Assembly (NCBI GenBank): GCA_018127085.1
Contig: CM030733.1
Location: forward strand, 124,001 to 188,000
Direction: 5' to 3'
DNA length: 64,000 nt
Origin: Pneumocystis sp. 'macacae'
Lineage: Eukaryota > Ascomycota > Pneumocystomycetes > Pneumocystales > Pneumocystaceae
The notes below the pieces were generated by a model. That model did no database searches. It was not told the origin of the DNA and worked only from the letters and a program-made list of their open reading frames with translations. Below are positions 1 through 18,498 of the stretch, in pieces. A program made the position numbers and the translations under genes. Each line of letters starts with the position of its first letter. Positions within the stretch are counted from its first letter, which is position 1.

Positions 1-107
1 TTTACAGTGTATATAGGCTGCTTTAAAGTATATATACAGTGTGAATCGATATAGTTTTATATCTTCCGGGACTTATTTTTATTTCTTGCATCAGCATATC
101 TGATTTC

Positions 108-1641
108 ATGGCATCGCTGACACATAGTCTTCATTCTTCTAATGTCATCGGTGCTCATTATCGAGTCAAAAAGAAGATTGGTGAGGGTTCGTTTGGTGTC
201 ATTTTTGAAGGGTTCGACGTGCTCAATAGTCAACAAGTAGCTATTAAATTTGTAACAAAGAATACAGAAAGGGTTTTGGAAGCATGTTCTTATATCTTTA
301 GGAACCCAGGAAGAGTGATGCACCTCAATTACGTGACGAGTATAGAACATACAAATTATTAGCAGGATGCCGTATAATTACCTTATTTAAACATAAAAAG
401 TTTTCACAAGTGTATAGCTGGTATACCTCATGTATATTATTTTGGCCAAGAAGGGTTGCATAATATTTTAGTTATTGATTTATTAGGACCGAGTTTAGAA
501 GATCTTTTCGACTGGTGCGGAAGACGTTTTACGACAAAAACTGTTGTCATGATTGCTAAGCAGATGGTATAGTTTTTTTTTCTTTGTGTTTGTTAAAATT
601 TGTAGTTGACACGTGTTCAAACTATTCATGAGAAAAATCTTATTTATCGTGATATTAAGCCAGATAATTTCCTTATTGGAAGGCCTGGTACTAGTGTTTC
701 TAATTTGATTCATGTCGTTGATTTCGGTATGGCGAAGCAATATCGGGATCCTAAAACAAAACAACATATTCCATACAGAGAACGTAAAAGTCTTTCTGGC
801 ACTGCAAGATATATGAGCATCAATACACATCTTGGTAGAGAACAGTCACGAAGAGATGATCTAGAAGCGTTGGGTCATGTATTTATGTATTTTCTTCGAG
901 GCGGCTTGCCTTGGCAAGGCTTAAAGGCTGTGACTAATAGACAAAAATATGAAAAAATAGGGGAAAAGAAACAATCTACTTTAATCGAGGAGCTATGTGA
1001 GGGATTTCCTGGTATGCTTTGTATGTTTTTTAGCAGGAGGTTTATGTTTCTTTTATAGATGAGTTTAGTCAGTATATTTCATATGTTCGTGGTCTTGGAT
1101 TTGAAGATACGCCTGATTATGATTATCTTCGTGGTCTTTTTACTAGTGTAATAAAGAAAATTGGTGAAACAGAAGATGGTCAGTATGATTGGATGCTTCT
1201 TAATAATGGAAAGGGATGGGAAGCTAGTTATGTATGATTTCTAAAACGACGTTTTTTTAATTTCTAATTATTTTTAAGAAACATGTTTCTTCAAACCATC
1301 ATGCTATTGTTTCTAATGCTGCAATTAAATCAACGTCTGCTATCGATTTAAAGCATTTATCATCATCCAAGACAGGACAACATGTGTCATCTAATCGATT
1401 AAATCCGTCTCAACCCATCTCTCCAGCTATATTATTTCATAATGGACCGAAACCCAATAAAGAATGGTTAAATGATGTTAAGAATGGGTCTGGGAATGAA
1501 AAAGAGATATCTAATCTTAGTGCTCAAGCTCAACAAGAATTTCAGCAACAATCTCGTTTATCTCAAGTTTGTGCGACAGTCCCAAATAAAAAATCAAAAA
1601 GTTTTTGGAGAAAGTTTATGAACTGCTGTAGTAGCAACTAA
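108..1641 (+). CDS. cki1: Casein kinase 1, membrane-anchored type (Cki1/Cki2/Yck-like)
   Basis: This is a serine/threonine protein kinase of the CK1 family, acting in membrane trafficking, morphology and nutrient signalling. Six exons are visible, with the first intron at 252-301. The glycine loop IGEGSFG, the catalytic loop [12 protein letters not shown], the DFG motif ([12 protein letters not shown]) and the CK1 signature [16 protein letters not shown] are all present. After the kinase domain comes a Gln/Ser-rich tail ending [10 protein letters not shown] cysteine pair near the C-terminus is the palmitoylation anchor of Yck1/Yck2 and fission-yeast Cki1/Cki2, which argues for a plasma or vacuolar membrane form rather than nuclear Hrr25. 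The start ATG at 108 gives the usual short N-terminus. Exon joins were inferred from splice signals and family conservation. Confidence 0.93.
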
Positions 1642-1860
1642 AATGGATCTTGGTTTTACTTGGAGAAATTAGAATTACATAGACTTGTATAATTATTTTT
1701 TAAAAATTTTAATTTCAATATGAACATTATTTTTATTGTTTTAATTTAGATGATTATAGAATGAGGATGCTTATACCAGTCATAGAAATAATTATGATAT
1801 TTAAATACTCTGTCTATTATACAATAGGATATATAGAATTGTGCAAGGTAATATTTTTAC

Positions 1861-3128
<1,268 letters not shown>

Positions 3129-3359
3129 CGGAATCTATGATGTTGCTTGTTGCCTGAGTAACAACATGCTTGTTCTGGCAACTTTTCGAGGATTGACATG
3201 AAAACGTTAAAAAAAAAGGTTATTAGTAGAATGTCAAAAGAGGGCTAAAGAGACTGAAATTTGAAAAATTATTCTTTAAGTGTTACAGTTTTCTTTTTTC
3301 ATATAGATATTTAAAACTACTTTTTTTTCTCTAAGAATTATTCCAAAATACCTGTTTAA

Positions 3360-4023
3360 ATGAATCTAAGAATTGCAAGTATTGCAGTGATTGGAAAGCA
3401 GGTTTGTTGAGTTAGATATATGTTTATATTAATATTTTAAAGAATATTAATCTTTATACAAGAGTTTTTTCCAAGAAAGAAACTGATTTGACATATCATT
3501 TTATGATTCATACTGCATGTGATGAGTTGGAGGGTTAAATGAAATGTAGATATGAAAATAAAAGCTTATATTTCTAGCTGCACAAGCAAGGTATGTTTTA
3601 GAAGATAATTCTCAAAGTCAGACGCAATTGGCCCTTGAAACGAATTCTGCTTCAAAGCTGAACGAGCATTCTCAAAAAACAGTAGAATCTAATCATAGAT
3701 CTTCTGATATGTATCTTGGTCTTTTGCATTCACGAGAAACAGCAGCAGTTTATGGTTCAATAACAAATACACAAATTAAGTTTATTGTGGTATTAGATGA
3801 TTCAGAAATGGTTATCACAGATGCCGATATGAAATTAGTGTGTTTATGATCGATATTTTCACCTTATTAATCTTAGTCTTAGGTTTTTAAAGCAATCCAC
3901 TCAGCATATATTGCACATGTATGCAATCCGTTTTATGCATTTGATGATAAGACACCTATTCAAAGTCGGAAATTTGATAAAATGATTGAGCAGATTGTGG
4001 AATCCTGGGCTCCTAATGGGTAA
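3360..4023 (+). CDS. tca17: TRAPP complex subunit, TRAPPC2L/Tca17 family
   Basis: This is a small longin-fold (sedlin-like) subunit of the TRAPP tethering complex, which acts in Golgi and endosome traffic. The reading begins MNLRIASIAVIGKQ and is spliced to NINLYTRVFSKKETDLTYHFMI, followed by the segments DMYLGLLHSRETAAVYGSIT, IKFIVVLDD and HSAYIAHVCNPFYAF, ending QSRKFDKMIEQIVESWAPNG. The motif order (IAVI, LYxR, HxMIHTxxD, YLGLL, VYGxxTN, KFIVV, CNPF, QSRxFD) matches TRAPPC2L rather than TRAPPC2. A Gln/Ser-rich insertion of about 35 residues lies before the YLGLL block. Introns lie near 3401-3440, 3537-3579, 3591-3601 (very short, so that join is uncertain) and 3840-3890. Confidence 0.85.
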
Positions 4024-4336
4024 GGTAGAGTGCAAAAAGACAATAGCATGATGCACAATATTCCAATGTATATGAATAATGTTGTGCAATGCATTACTGA
4101 TCATTTATGATTTATTATTGAGTATATTTCTATTAATGCCCATATATAACATTCATTTATGCTAGAAAACACTATAAAGAGTATATTCAGTTAGTTGAAG
4201 GGTACCCAATGGAAATTTTTTGTTGAGATATTTTATACAGAGTCTGGTTTTAACATGATCAACCAATATATAATAGTATGTTAATCCTAAATTCTATCCT
4301 TTAAAGTAGAAATGATCCCTATTTTATGATTTTTTG
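4024..4336. other. Convergent AT-rich spacer
   Basis: This stretch lies between the 3' ends of the TRAPP gene and Dre2. I see only AT-rich, stop-filled sequence and no conserved element. Confidence 0.6.
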
Positions 4337-5292
4337 TTATTCCGAGCTATTTAGTTGTAGCTCAACATTTTTTCCTGGTTTAAAAGCAGGCATTCCAAAG
4401 TAAGGGCATCTGCTACACCTAAAAGCATCACTAAGATAGCAGTTTCCACAACTGCTGATTGGTATATTTTGTTGTTTAAAATCAACGTCTTTTAATTCGT
4501 TTGTGTCTAATAAACGTATTGTCATTTGATTCATTTTTTCTGTTATTTCTGTTTCTTGAAATTTGAGACCACATGAGCAGTTTTTGCATGCTTTTCTTTT
4601 TTGTGTTGAAGGGCCACAGGGATTAGCTTTAAATGTTGGGGTGATTAGATCAGAAGGCTCTAGGAGGCTATCTTCGTCAATTAATTCGATTGTGTCATCA
4701 AATTTTATATTATATTGATTTTTCTTAATATTTGTTTTTTTTCTTATAAGAGGAACTGTATTTTGAATCATTATTGGTCGCGTAAGTATCATCTGTATTT
4801 ATTAATACACAATTAATATAGAATGAAGAAGAATACATTTTCGTTCTGGTAATCTATACACCAGCCTTGTAAAATGGCTTCTTGATGAATGTTCCGCCTT
4901 TTTTGCAAGTCAGTTACACGAAGACGTCCTCCTTTCCCTTGTTTCATTGATATAAAAAGCAAGTGGAGTGTTAGAATAAATTGATCAAGGTTTTCTGGTT
5001 CTGTGGATACAAGAAAAAAGTAATCATATTCTTCTTTTGGAAGCACTACTGAACCTGTAGATATTTCGCTTAGATGGTATATGTCTAGTTTACATAGACT
5101 TTTTTGTTGTTTTAATTGTGTTTTTGATTTAAAACTAGTCGGTAAGAGTATTAAAATATTGCCTTCAAAGGTATTATTATAAACTAATAGAAAATCCGGA
5201 TTTTCCATCAGAAAAATTTCGTTTAAAAAGGACAGGTTATCTTCAGGTACATTAAATAATTCTTTGCTTTGTTTTTGAAGACAGGATTTCAT
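4337..5292 (-). CDS. dre2: Anamorsin/Dre2, cytosolic Fe-S cluster assembly factor
   Basis: Dre2 accepts electrons from Tah18 and feeds the cytosolic iron-sulfur assembly machinery. Two exons are joined by a 45-bp intron at roughly 4787-4831, where QNEN runs into MILTRPIM. The N-terminal part (about 155 residues) is the degenerate methyltransferase-like domain. The C-terminal part carries the Fe-S motif with CKNCSCG and then the twin CX2C motif (CGNC and CSRC) followed by PYFGMPAFKPG, the invariant end of the family. Length, about 297 residues, fits. The start at 5292 is the first in-frame ATG before the conserved region. Confidence 0.93.
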
Positions 5293-6683
5293 TTGAATAT
5301 TTAATAATTTATTTTTAATTTTTTTTTCACTTAAATGATGAGATTTGATCGATGTTTTTGATAGGCATTTTTGATGTTAAACTAAATATATAATAAGATA
5401 TATATATAAGTTTTTTTTCATATATAGTGTATTTACTTTTTGAATATAAGGTTTTGTCTATATCGATTATTTTACTAGATGAATATGATGAATATTCTTG
5501 TATCAAAATATTGAACATTTTTTAAATAGAGAATAAATTATTTACAGTAACTTGTCTCTATATGGAGAGTTTTTGAATTTTTTAGGAATTGTATATGATT
5601 TTCATTCTATTTAAATTGTTCTATTTGATTCTATTATTTGCGAAAAGTTGTTAATGATAAAAAAATTAACTATTCATGCTATAATATGTTTAAAGTAGAT
5701 AGTTTTCAATTTAATAATGAATAATAGAATAGCGTTTTTTGTAATTTTTATGATTTGCTTGAAGGATTATTAATCTGAAATATAAATCTGATATTTTTAC
5801 TTTGATAAAATATATACATTTGTTTGAAAAAAATAAATAAATAAATATGTATTCATATTTATTTTATTTAATAGTTATTTATTTTTTTATGAAAATGCTT
5901 TTTAGTGGATTGTTTCATCAGAGAATTTTATACTAAATAAGAAAAGTAATGATAGTATATTATACTTGTCTAGGATTTTACTTTATATTATTTATAGATT
6001 GTATTAGGCTCAAAAGTTTTATTTTCTGTAGAAAGTATAGATATTATGTTCTTATAATTATTACCAAAAATTCATCAAGTATTTATTTACATTAATTTAG
6101 TTCAAAATACATATGACATTAATTCGATAGGCATTTATGATCTACAAACATGAAATTTTAAATCTAAATATAAAAATTTTTTAAAGAAAAATCAAATGGT
6201 TTTATAAAAATAAATATATGATTTATATATTGAATTCAATGAATATTCTTATTCCGCATTTATATTTAAATGTCTATAATTTTTATTAGTTTTTAGTGGG
6301 TTTTACTCACTAATATACTTATAATATATATTTTGGATTTTTTAAGGTTTATTTAAATATGTTTGAATTTATTTATTAATGTTCCTATAAAATTTTCAAA
6401 AGAAATTATATAAAATATAACAAAAATATAAATAACTAAAAAATATTTTGTTTTAATTAATCGGATTATGGGTTTTTTTATTTATTATATTAGAATGATT
6501 GCTATGGAAACTCCATTACTTGAGATCTTTAAAATTTAACTTAAAAAATATATTGAAGGTTAAGGGGTTATTGGGAAAATATTTCTAGGTTTTTATAGAT
6601 TGTTTTTATTTTTTATATTTTTATGATATTTAACTTTTTCTTTAGAAAAAAAGAAATTTTTTTTTCATTAAATTTAAAAAATA
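5293..6683. other. Long AT-rich divergent intergenic region
   Basis: This is the longest spacer in the window at about 1.4 kb, between divergently transcribed dre2 and pab2. It is made of A- and T-runs with very few C/G bases. It holds the promoters of both genes (TATA-like stretches are everywhere and not diagnostic). No ORF with coding character, tRNA-like B box or repeat array was seen. It could hold an untranslated exon, a non-coding RNA or a replication origin of the AT-rich fission-yeast type, but nothing in the sequence proves this. Confidence 0.5.
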
Positions 6684-7278
6684 ATGACAGATGACTGGGA
6701 TGTAAAACAACGAGAAGACGGTGATCCTGAAGCTGAGGAACAGGTATGAATATTTTTTTATGCTCGATGTGTATCTATTCTTTTTTATACTAAGCTTGTG
6801 TTTTTAGGAACTACAGGCAATGAAACAACGTGTTGCTGAGATGGAAGCCGAAGCAGAGAAGCTACGTGAGATTCAGGCAAAACTCGATAGAGAAAACACA
6901 CAGCTTATTGAAAATAAAGAAGATGTAGACTCCCGCAGTGTATATGTTGGAAATGTTGATTATGGTGCAACACCTGAAGAAATACAAGCTCACTTTCAAA
7001 CATGTGGGACAATTAATCGAGTTACAATCCTTTGCGACCGCTATTCCGGGCATCCAAAGGGGTTTGCTTATATCGAGTTTTCTGAGCCTGGTCTTGTTCC
7101 ACATGCTTTAGTTTTAAATGAAAGTTTGTTTCGGGGTCGTTTGCTTAAAGTTGTACCGAAACGCACAAATCTCCCTGGAATGTCGCGTGGAAGAGGGCGA
7201 GGACGTGGACGTGGGTATCGTGGACGCTATGGATATCGTGGTGGCTATCGTGGTTCTTACCGAAGTGTACCATATTGA
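6684..7278 (+). CDS. pab2: Nuclear poly(A)-binding protein (Pab2/PABPN1)
   Basis: Pab2 binds nascent poly(A) tails and links nuclear RNA to the exosome. Exon 1 ([20 protein letters not shown]) is followed by an intron at 6744-6807 and then an acidic coiled coil ([20 protein letters not shown]). A single RRM follows with RNP2 VYVGNV and RNP1 KGFAYIEF. The tail is an RGG/RGR-rich stretch ([17 protein letters not shown]), the arginine-methylation region of the family. The domain order coiled coil-RRM-RGG is the PABPN1 arrangement. About 170 residues, as in fission yeast. Confidence 0.92.
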
Positions 7279-7672
7279 TTTTTACGTAAAAAAGACTGTA
7301 TTTAATTATCTTATCGTTACTTAATATATTTTTTCTTCCAAATGCTCAAATGTTATTTGTTTTGTTTAGTAGAACATATTTTCTTGTTTTTATGTCCTTA
7401 TATTTATACATTTTTATTTTACTTGTTCATCTGTGTTCGATCTTAGAAAAAGTTGAGGATACGAACATTGTAAAAAATTAAGAATTTTAGAAAAGATATT
7501 TGATTAATATTTATTAGAAAAGAGGGAAGAAAGTATATATATCCATGAATTTTTAAATATATTTTCTAATGATGCTTTTTAGGAGTATTTTTAAAAAGAA
7601 AAAAAAAACAGTTTTTGAATAAGTTTTTATAATAAATAAAAAAGTGTTATATGTATAAAAAGAAAATGAGAA
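7279..7672. other. Tandem intergenic spacer
   Basis: AT-rich sequence between pab2 and the HECT ligase. It presumably carries the pab2 terminator and the promoter of the ligase gene. No distinct element was recognised. Confidence 0.5.
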
Positions 7673-10577
<2,905 letters not shown>

Positions 10578-11244
10578 ATTTGTATGTCTGTTTTTGAGAG
10601 ATTTTAAAGTTATAAATATTTGTTTATCTTAAGAGTATAACTGTCAACTACATACCTTTGTACTTTATTTGGTAATGCTGATAATTTTTTATATTAGTTT
10701 TTTTATAGGGTTATTTATATAAACTTTAATTTGTATCTATAATTTTTAATTTTTTTAACCCTTTTTTTTTGTTTTGTCTTATAATTTATAATTGCCTACT
10801 AAATAATATTGTTTATTTACTAAAAAAGATATAACAAAATATTTTTGTTTATATATTGTTTTAAAGATAGAATTTTTGTTTTTCATGATATTTTTTTATA
10901 TTTAATGTTCTTTGTTTTTAATTGTTAAAATATTAGACTTTTTTAGGATCCAATATATTTAGATATTTATAAATTAATCATGATATATAGTATATCTAAA
11001 AATTTTAAAAAATATCTTTTTTAACTATATTTAAATGTTATTTTATTTCATATAATTTTTAAATATTACAAAAAATATTTTAGAAAAAAATAACACATTT
11101 AATGATTAAACGTTTTTTTCATATAAAAATATCGTTGTTTTGATAATACATGGAAGATAATGTTGATATCTATGTTAATAATGCATAAGATAATTCCTTT
11201 CGGTTTTTATCGTTTTGTTTATCTTCTAAAATAATTAGAAAATA
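10578..11244. other. Convergent AT-rich spacer
   Basis: This lies between the 3' ends of the HECT ligase and vps20 and is dominated by T and A runs; a hand count of 10741-10800 gives 10 G+C in 60 bases. No gene or repeat was seen. Confidence 0.6.
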
Positions 11245-11944
11245 TTATATTTTGTAGTAAATCAGACCTTCTACAGTCTTAACTTCATCTTGTATTTTTT
11301 TATTAGGAGCATGAGGAAATATATAAAGCTAATATATTTAATGAATAAAATTTTTGTTTGAAAAAAAAGTATGTTACTTGTAATTCTTCAAATTCTTTTG
11401 AATAATCTTCATTTTTATGTTCTAAATCACCAGAAAGTATATGATCTATATCCTTTATATATTTTTAGATATTAATGTTGCTAAATAAAAGTCACATACA
11501 TTTTGATAAATAAGGTTCTCTTTTGTTTGATCCATAAGTTTTAAAACAGATTCAAATGACATTTCCTTTTGAATATCTTTCAGTAAACAAGAACTTTGCT
11601 TGAGTATGTATATGACATCTTCTTCAATTAATGCAAACTCGATAGTTGATATCTGAAGTAAATAAAGATACAAATGACTCAAAAAATGGAAATACCAAAT
11701 TTTCTACCGTTTCTATATGAGCACATGCCCTTGTAAAAAGCTCTTGATAATTTTTTTTTTGTTTTAAAAGATAAAGAGCTTTTTGTTTATCCCCTTGTAC
11801 AAGAGATTTTTTTACTGCTTCTTTTGTATATAAAGCAAGATTTTCCATATTCTTTTGATACCTATATAGTTTATCCCTTTGTAGCTTTAGTTCTAGCATA
11901 ATATAATCTTTTTTTGTAACTTTTTTACTATAAAAAATACCCAT
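11245..11944 (-). CDS. vps20: ESCRT-III subunit Vps20/CHMP6
   Basis: Vps20 nucleates ESCRT-III on endosomes after binding ESCRT-II. The protein begins MGIFYSKK, a likely N-myristoylation signal as in Vps20/CHMP6. The basic helix-rich Snf7 domain follows (YIMLELKLQRDKLYRYQKN, KSLVQGDKQKALYLLKQKK). After an intron near 11648-11690 the acidic helix IEEDVIYILKQSSCLLKDI continues. Another short intron follows QNV. The C-terminal acidic and LQALYIFPHAPNK-like end is split by an intron around 11320-11380, and the exact junction is uncertain. The gene diverges from rix7 with about 194 bp between the starts. Confidence 0.88.
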
Positions 11945-12138
11945 TACTTGATTCTGCTAAATGTCATTTATTTTCTGCTAAATATATGTTTTAAGTTTAA
12001 AAAAAGTATTTAATAAATTATTTGTTTTAATTTTTAGTGTACAAAAGAACTCTTTATCTTTTTAAATAACCTAATTTTGAGATCTTTTTTAAATTTATGA
12101 GATTGTATTTATCGATTACTTAATTTACGAACTAAATA

Positions 12139-14938
<2,800 letters not shown>

Positions 14939-15411
14939 AATGTTTATTTTTATTATAGGTTTTTAAAAATAAAGGTCAGTATTAATGAATATATTTGGTT
15001 TCAGGTACTCTTTTTTATTTAACGAGGATTGTATTCTTCTTATTAAATATCAGACTATATATTATTTTACGTATTTTTAATCAGATTTTTGCAGGGTTTC
15101 ATTAAGAATCATAATTTTAGAAAGTTTTATTTGTTTCTATACAAAAATCTTTTAAATTTTTGTATTTTTATTATCTTATCAATCTACTTATTACTTAGTT
15201 TGAGAAATAACTTGACCAATCACAATTTGAGTTTAGAGCATATTTCCATTTTTGGTATATGAAAGGACACATACGTGTTCTGGTTACTGCATTTGTATAT
15301 TCTATTACATGATTGACCGATTTGGAGATAAGATCACATGACCTTTAAAAAAATAAAATATATAAAGACAGCGACTACCTCTTCTTGAAATCAAAAGAAC
15401 CAAAAAAAGCA
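14939..15411. other. Intergenic region upstream of the Stf2-like gene
   Basis: AT-rich sequence with a TATA-like stretch (AATATATAAAG) at about 15356-15367, some 50 bp before the start codon of the next gene. This is a reasonable core-promoter candidate. Nothing else was recognised. Confidence 0.45.
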
Positions 15412-15761
15412 ATGACACGATCGGTTAAAGCACACCCGGAGTCAGGGCGCTATTTCTCTAAGTTCGTGTGTTTGATGAAAGGAGGCATGTTTATAATTGA
15501 TTTTTAGGCATGGGTTTGAAGGAACAGCACCAAATGGAACAAAAAAGAATGGTGCTGGAAAGGCAAATTGGTATGTCTTGTCTTGGATTAGTCATGTTAA
15601 CGTGTTTTAGGGGTACAGAGGGTTCAGAAATTGATCTATCAGAGTTTATGGAAAGATCACGTCGACCGTCTAACCCTCAATCAACTAGTAATAAGTGGTT
15701 GGATCTAGAAAAGTTTAGCAGAGAAGATATTCCCTTGGATGTAGTTGAAGTAGATGATTAA
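15412..15761 (+). CDS. Small Stf2/Tma10-family protein (HABP4/PAI-RBP1-like)
   Basis: Splicing three exons gives a protein of about 88 residues that begins MTRSVKAHPESGRYFSKHGF and continues GTKKNGAGKANWGTEGSEID. The first intron follows TCTAA at about 15463 and ends at 15508; the second is at about 15571-15610. The pattern MTRxxK...YFS..G...P..KKxGxGKxNWGxxGxEID is that of yeast Stf2 and Tma10, small ribosome-associated proteins also described as F1Fo-ATPase stabilising factors. The C-terminal part is polar and probably disordered (SRRPSNPQSTSNKW). The gene is invisible unless spliced. Confidence 0.8.
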
Positions 15762-16253
15762 TATGAAGGGCAATGGATGCCCATAACCGAACAAAGGATA
15801 AAGAGTATTGTATATAAAGAAAAAATCAATCGAGATATTGTCGGGGAATGAAAAAATACAATGGGCAAAGAGTTGTTTCTTTACTAATGCGGTATATTAT
15901 ATAATCTAGCAGTTCTAAGATAACGTTTTTAAAACATTGGGTATTGTGTGGTTGCTGAGGGTAGTAATTATGTTGTGAATGTAGCATTATGTATCGAATC
16001 TAAACATAAGATTGAAGCAAGAAATCAAGCAAGAGTTGTGTTGTAAGCTAGAAACACAAACAGTTGTTTGGTTTAAAAATAATATAAAGCAAGAACTGAT
16101 TCGATCTATAACGATTTTTGGATTAGTGATACTGTAGTGCTAGAATAGTTGATTCATCAATTTACGCTTGTTTTCTTGATCAGCCTTGTTGCATTTCTAT
16201 TTATTTGTTAATATCCAAGCTGAACAGAGCTATGCAGTGTTGCAAATGATTGT
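15762..16253. other. Convergent spacer
   Basis: AT-rich sequence between two 3' ends, with no recognised element. Confidence 0.5.
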
Positions 16254-17052
16254 CTAGCAATACTGCTGTTTATTGCTTGTTTGAGGGCTTACCTGCATCG
16301 AATCTTTCATTTTATGTAGATACTTGTCTGTAAGCATGTTTACTTGTTCTAAAAGTGCTTCAGCATCCGTCCATGTATCATCTGCAAGCTCGAAGGGTCC
16401 AGTTGGAAGAAGAAGGGTTTGAATTTCTGTTTGAATTTTTTTTGCTTCTTTAATATATGTTTCCAAACAAATCTAAAAAATCAGATAAAAAATTAAATAA
16501 AAATATTGAGAAAAAGGCATACGGAAAGACGCTTCTGTGCTTGTTGAAGTGTTTGTTCTTGATTTAGTATGAAAGTACGGTCAAGTTGCGCATTTTCAAG
16601 TTCATGTTGCATATGTTGGCTTAATAGATCAGTTGGAGAAAAAATAGTAATGGCGGATATACAATACAGGATCAACAGACGTTGTTGAAATATTTTGAAT
16701 AGTTTCTTCTGAAAGTGAGAAAATATCGTTTTTGTAGCGCTCATGAGTAGTACGTTGCAGATCGTGAAAATGGTTGTTGAGCATTTCAAGAAGTTTTTGA
16801 GAGTGTAAGTCTTGAAGCATATGAAGAGATGGTTTTGATATATCCATAGTGGTACAATTATCTTTTTGAGGGCTTTCGGTGTGTACAAGCTTGTTTTTTT
16901 TTGCTATTAATACAGGTTTGGTTGGTTGTGATGTTCGGCTAGTATAAAGGTTAATTGCTATAGAAAAATAGAGAAAAAGAAACATACCGCATAGATCGTC
17001 TTCTTCTATTTTGTTTCTTTGGAATATGTGAAATATTTGATATAGAAGTCAT
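16254..17052 (-). CDS. Unrecognised basic/coiled-coil protein
   Basis: I do not recognise this gene. Spliced reading: exon 1 MTSISNISHIPKKQNRRRR (17052), an intron near 16940-16987, then a long helical segment containing SLHMLQDLHSQKLLEMLNNH. After an intron near 16640-16670 comes SPTDLLSQHMQHELENAQLD and a heptad-rich stretch to QKRLS. The last exon (16254-16470) encodes LETYIKEAKKIQTEIQTLLL and TWTDAEALLEQVNMLTDKYL. A short arginine-rich N-terminus followed by about 200 residues of predicted coiled coil resembles constitutive kinetochore proteins (CENP-Q/Fta7, Nsl1) in architecture only. I give no function. Confidence 0.6.
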
Positions 17053-17710
17053 ATTTTAAAGAAATAAAATGGTATTTCTTGACAATACTTTTAACAGAAA
17101 AACTTTTTCAGGAAAAAAAAAGTTTTTGAAAAATATATATATTTTTAATAATGCGAGTTCTTATTTGAAAAACACGTTTTTCTATGAAAAATGTTTTTTT
17201 TCATAAAAAATATTACGCAGATTGTGTTTAAGTGTGGGTTCTTAATCGCTGCGGTAATAGTATAGATTTGGTTGTCATAGCGATTTCTTCGATCTTGTTA
17301 CGTCAAAAAAGACAAATATTTATTTCAGAGAATATTTAAAAGCAGTTTTCGAGGCTTAACAGGTTTTATATACCTCTTTATATATAAGAAAATGAAAGTA
17401 ATACTTTTTTGATCTTTTTAGTGTCTTTCTACTTTGATTTTTGTTTATTTTTCTACTTTTTTTGATTAATTTTTATACAAATTTTAACACTTAATTTACT
17501 GTTTCAATAAGTGTTTTAATAAGGATTTGTTAGGCTATATTGTATACTATTTTTGTATTTCCACATATTCATTGATTTTTTTATTAGATACGTTTATACC
17601 AGGCAATCAAGTGTTAAGCAGATAAATCTTGATTTAACTAAATACTCAAAACATTTATTGTTATATAAGACATTAATAGCAATAACTGTTTTTGTGTAGA
17701 AAAATAAGCA
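17053..17710. other. Divergent intergenic region
   Basis: Shared 5' region of the coiled-coil gene (-) and the complex I gene (+). It is A/T-run rich with no recognised element. Confidence 0.5.
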
Positions 17711-18287
17711 ATGACACATCGTTTTGTCAAACTCACTGCAGAAAATAAAACAGGTTTTTGGCATTGGCTGCGTCAGTGGCTAGTAATTGACCCGAACCGT
17801 TCTTCGGGACTTACACGTAATAATCAATTTCGGAAGCCGTCTCCTGGGACACCGGCAAAGCCGTACGTTGGTCCATTAAATCTTCCCGCATCCGATATTG
17901 CAGAAAATCCGTATTGGAAACGAGATACTCTTCGTAATTATCCTCGGCTTAGTGTAATTACTCAGGAAACACTTGCTGAATTACTTCTATTGGGAAATCC
18001 TAAGTGTCCAGCGTAGTATTTTGTATCTGAACATACCATAATGTTGATGTTTTATCAGAATAGATGAAGCATCTGAGACATCAGAAACAAATATTGAGTC
18101 TGTTGCAAATCGTTCATTATCAATCGTTCTTCAACATGTCCCATCTGTTGAGGTTCAAAACATGATGCTTACTGAGAAAGGTATTGCACCTCTCCCCGGT
18201 AAGCCATATCATTGGTTATTAGATCAGCAGGGTGGTTATCCTTCAAGTAAGTTAATTTTTTATGCAGTGTTTTGGAAAAAAAAATAG
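17711..18287 (+). CDS. NADH:ubiquinone oxidoreductase 21-kDa accessory subunit
   Basis: This is a mitochondrial complex I accessory subunit of the fungal 21.3-kDa type. The start MTHRFVKLTAENKTGFWHWL leads into the family hallmark IDPNRSSGL, QFRKPSPGTPAKPY and ASDIAENPYWKRDTLRNYP, followed by RLSVITQ. An intron lies at about 18003-18058 and a second exon continues to the stop near 18285. The last 15 residues are less certain because a further splice could replace them. The gene indicates that this organism retains proton-pumping complex I, unlike fission yeast. Confidence 0.82.
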
Positions 18288-18498
18288 AAAGACAGCAAAG
18301 TAATTATTTAAATCCATCAATTGGTAAAAAATAATCAGAAACTGAAACTTCTTGGTAAAAATATTGTTGAAATTGTCAAAAAAATATTTTATGGTTTTAT
18401 CACTGCTGCAATTTTATTAAATTTTGATAAATAGCTAACAAAAAAAGATTATTCAGTTCGTACATTTCGTTAGTCTTTAAAATAGGATTTTCGATTCT

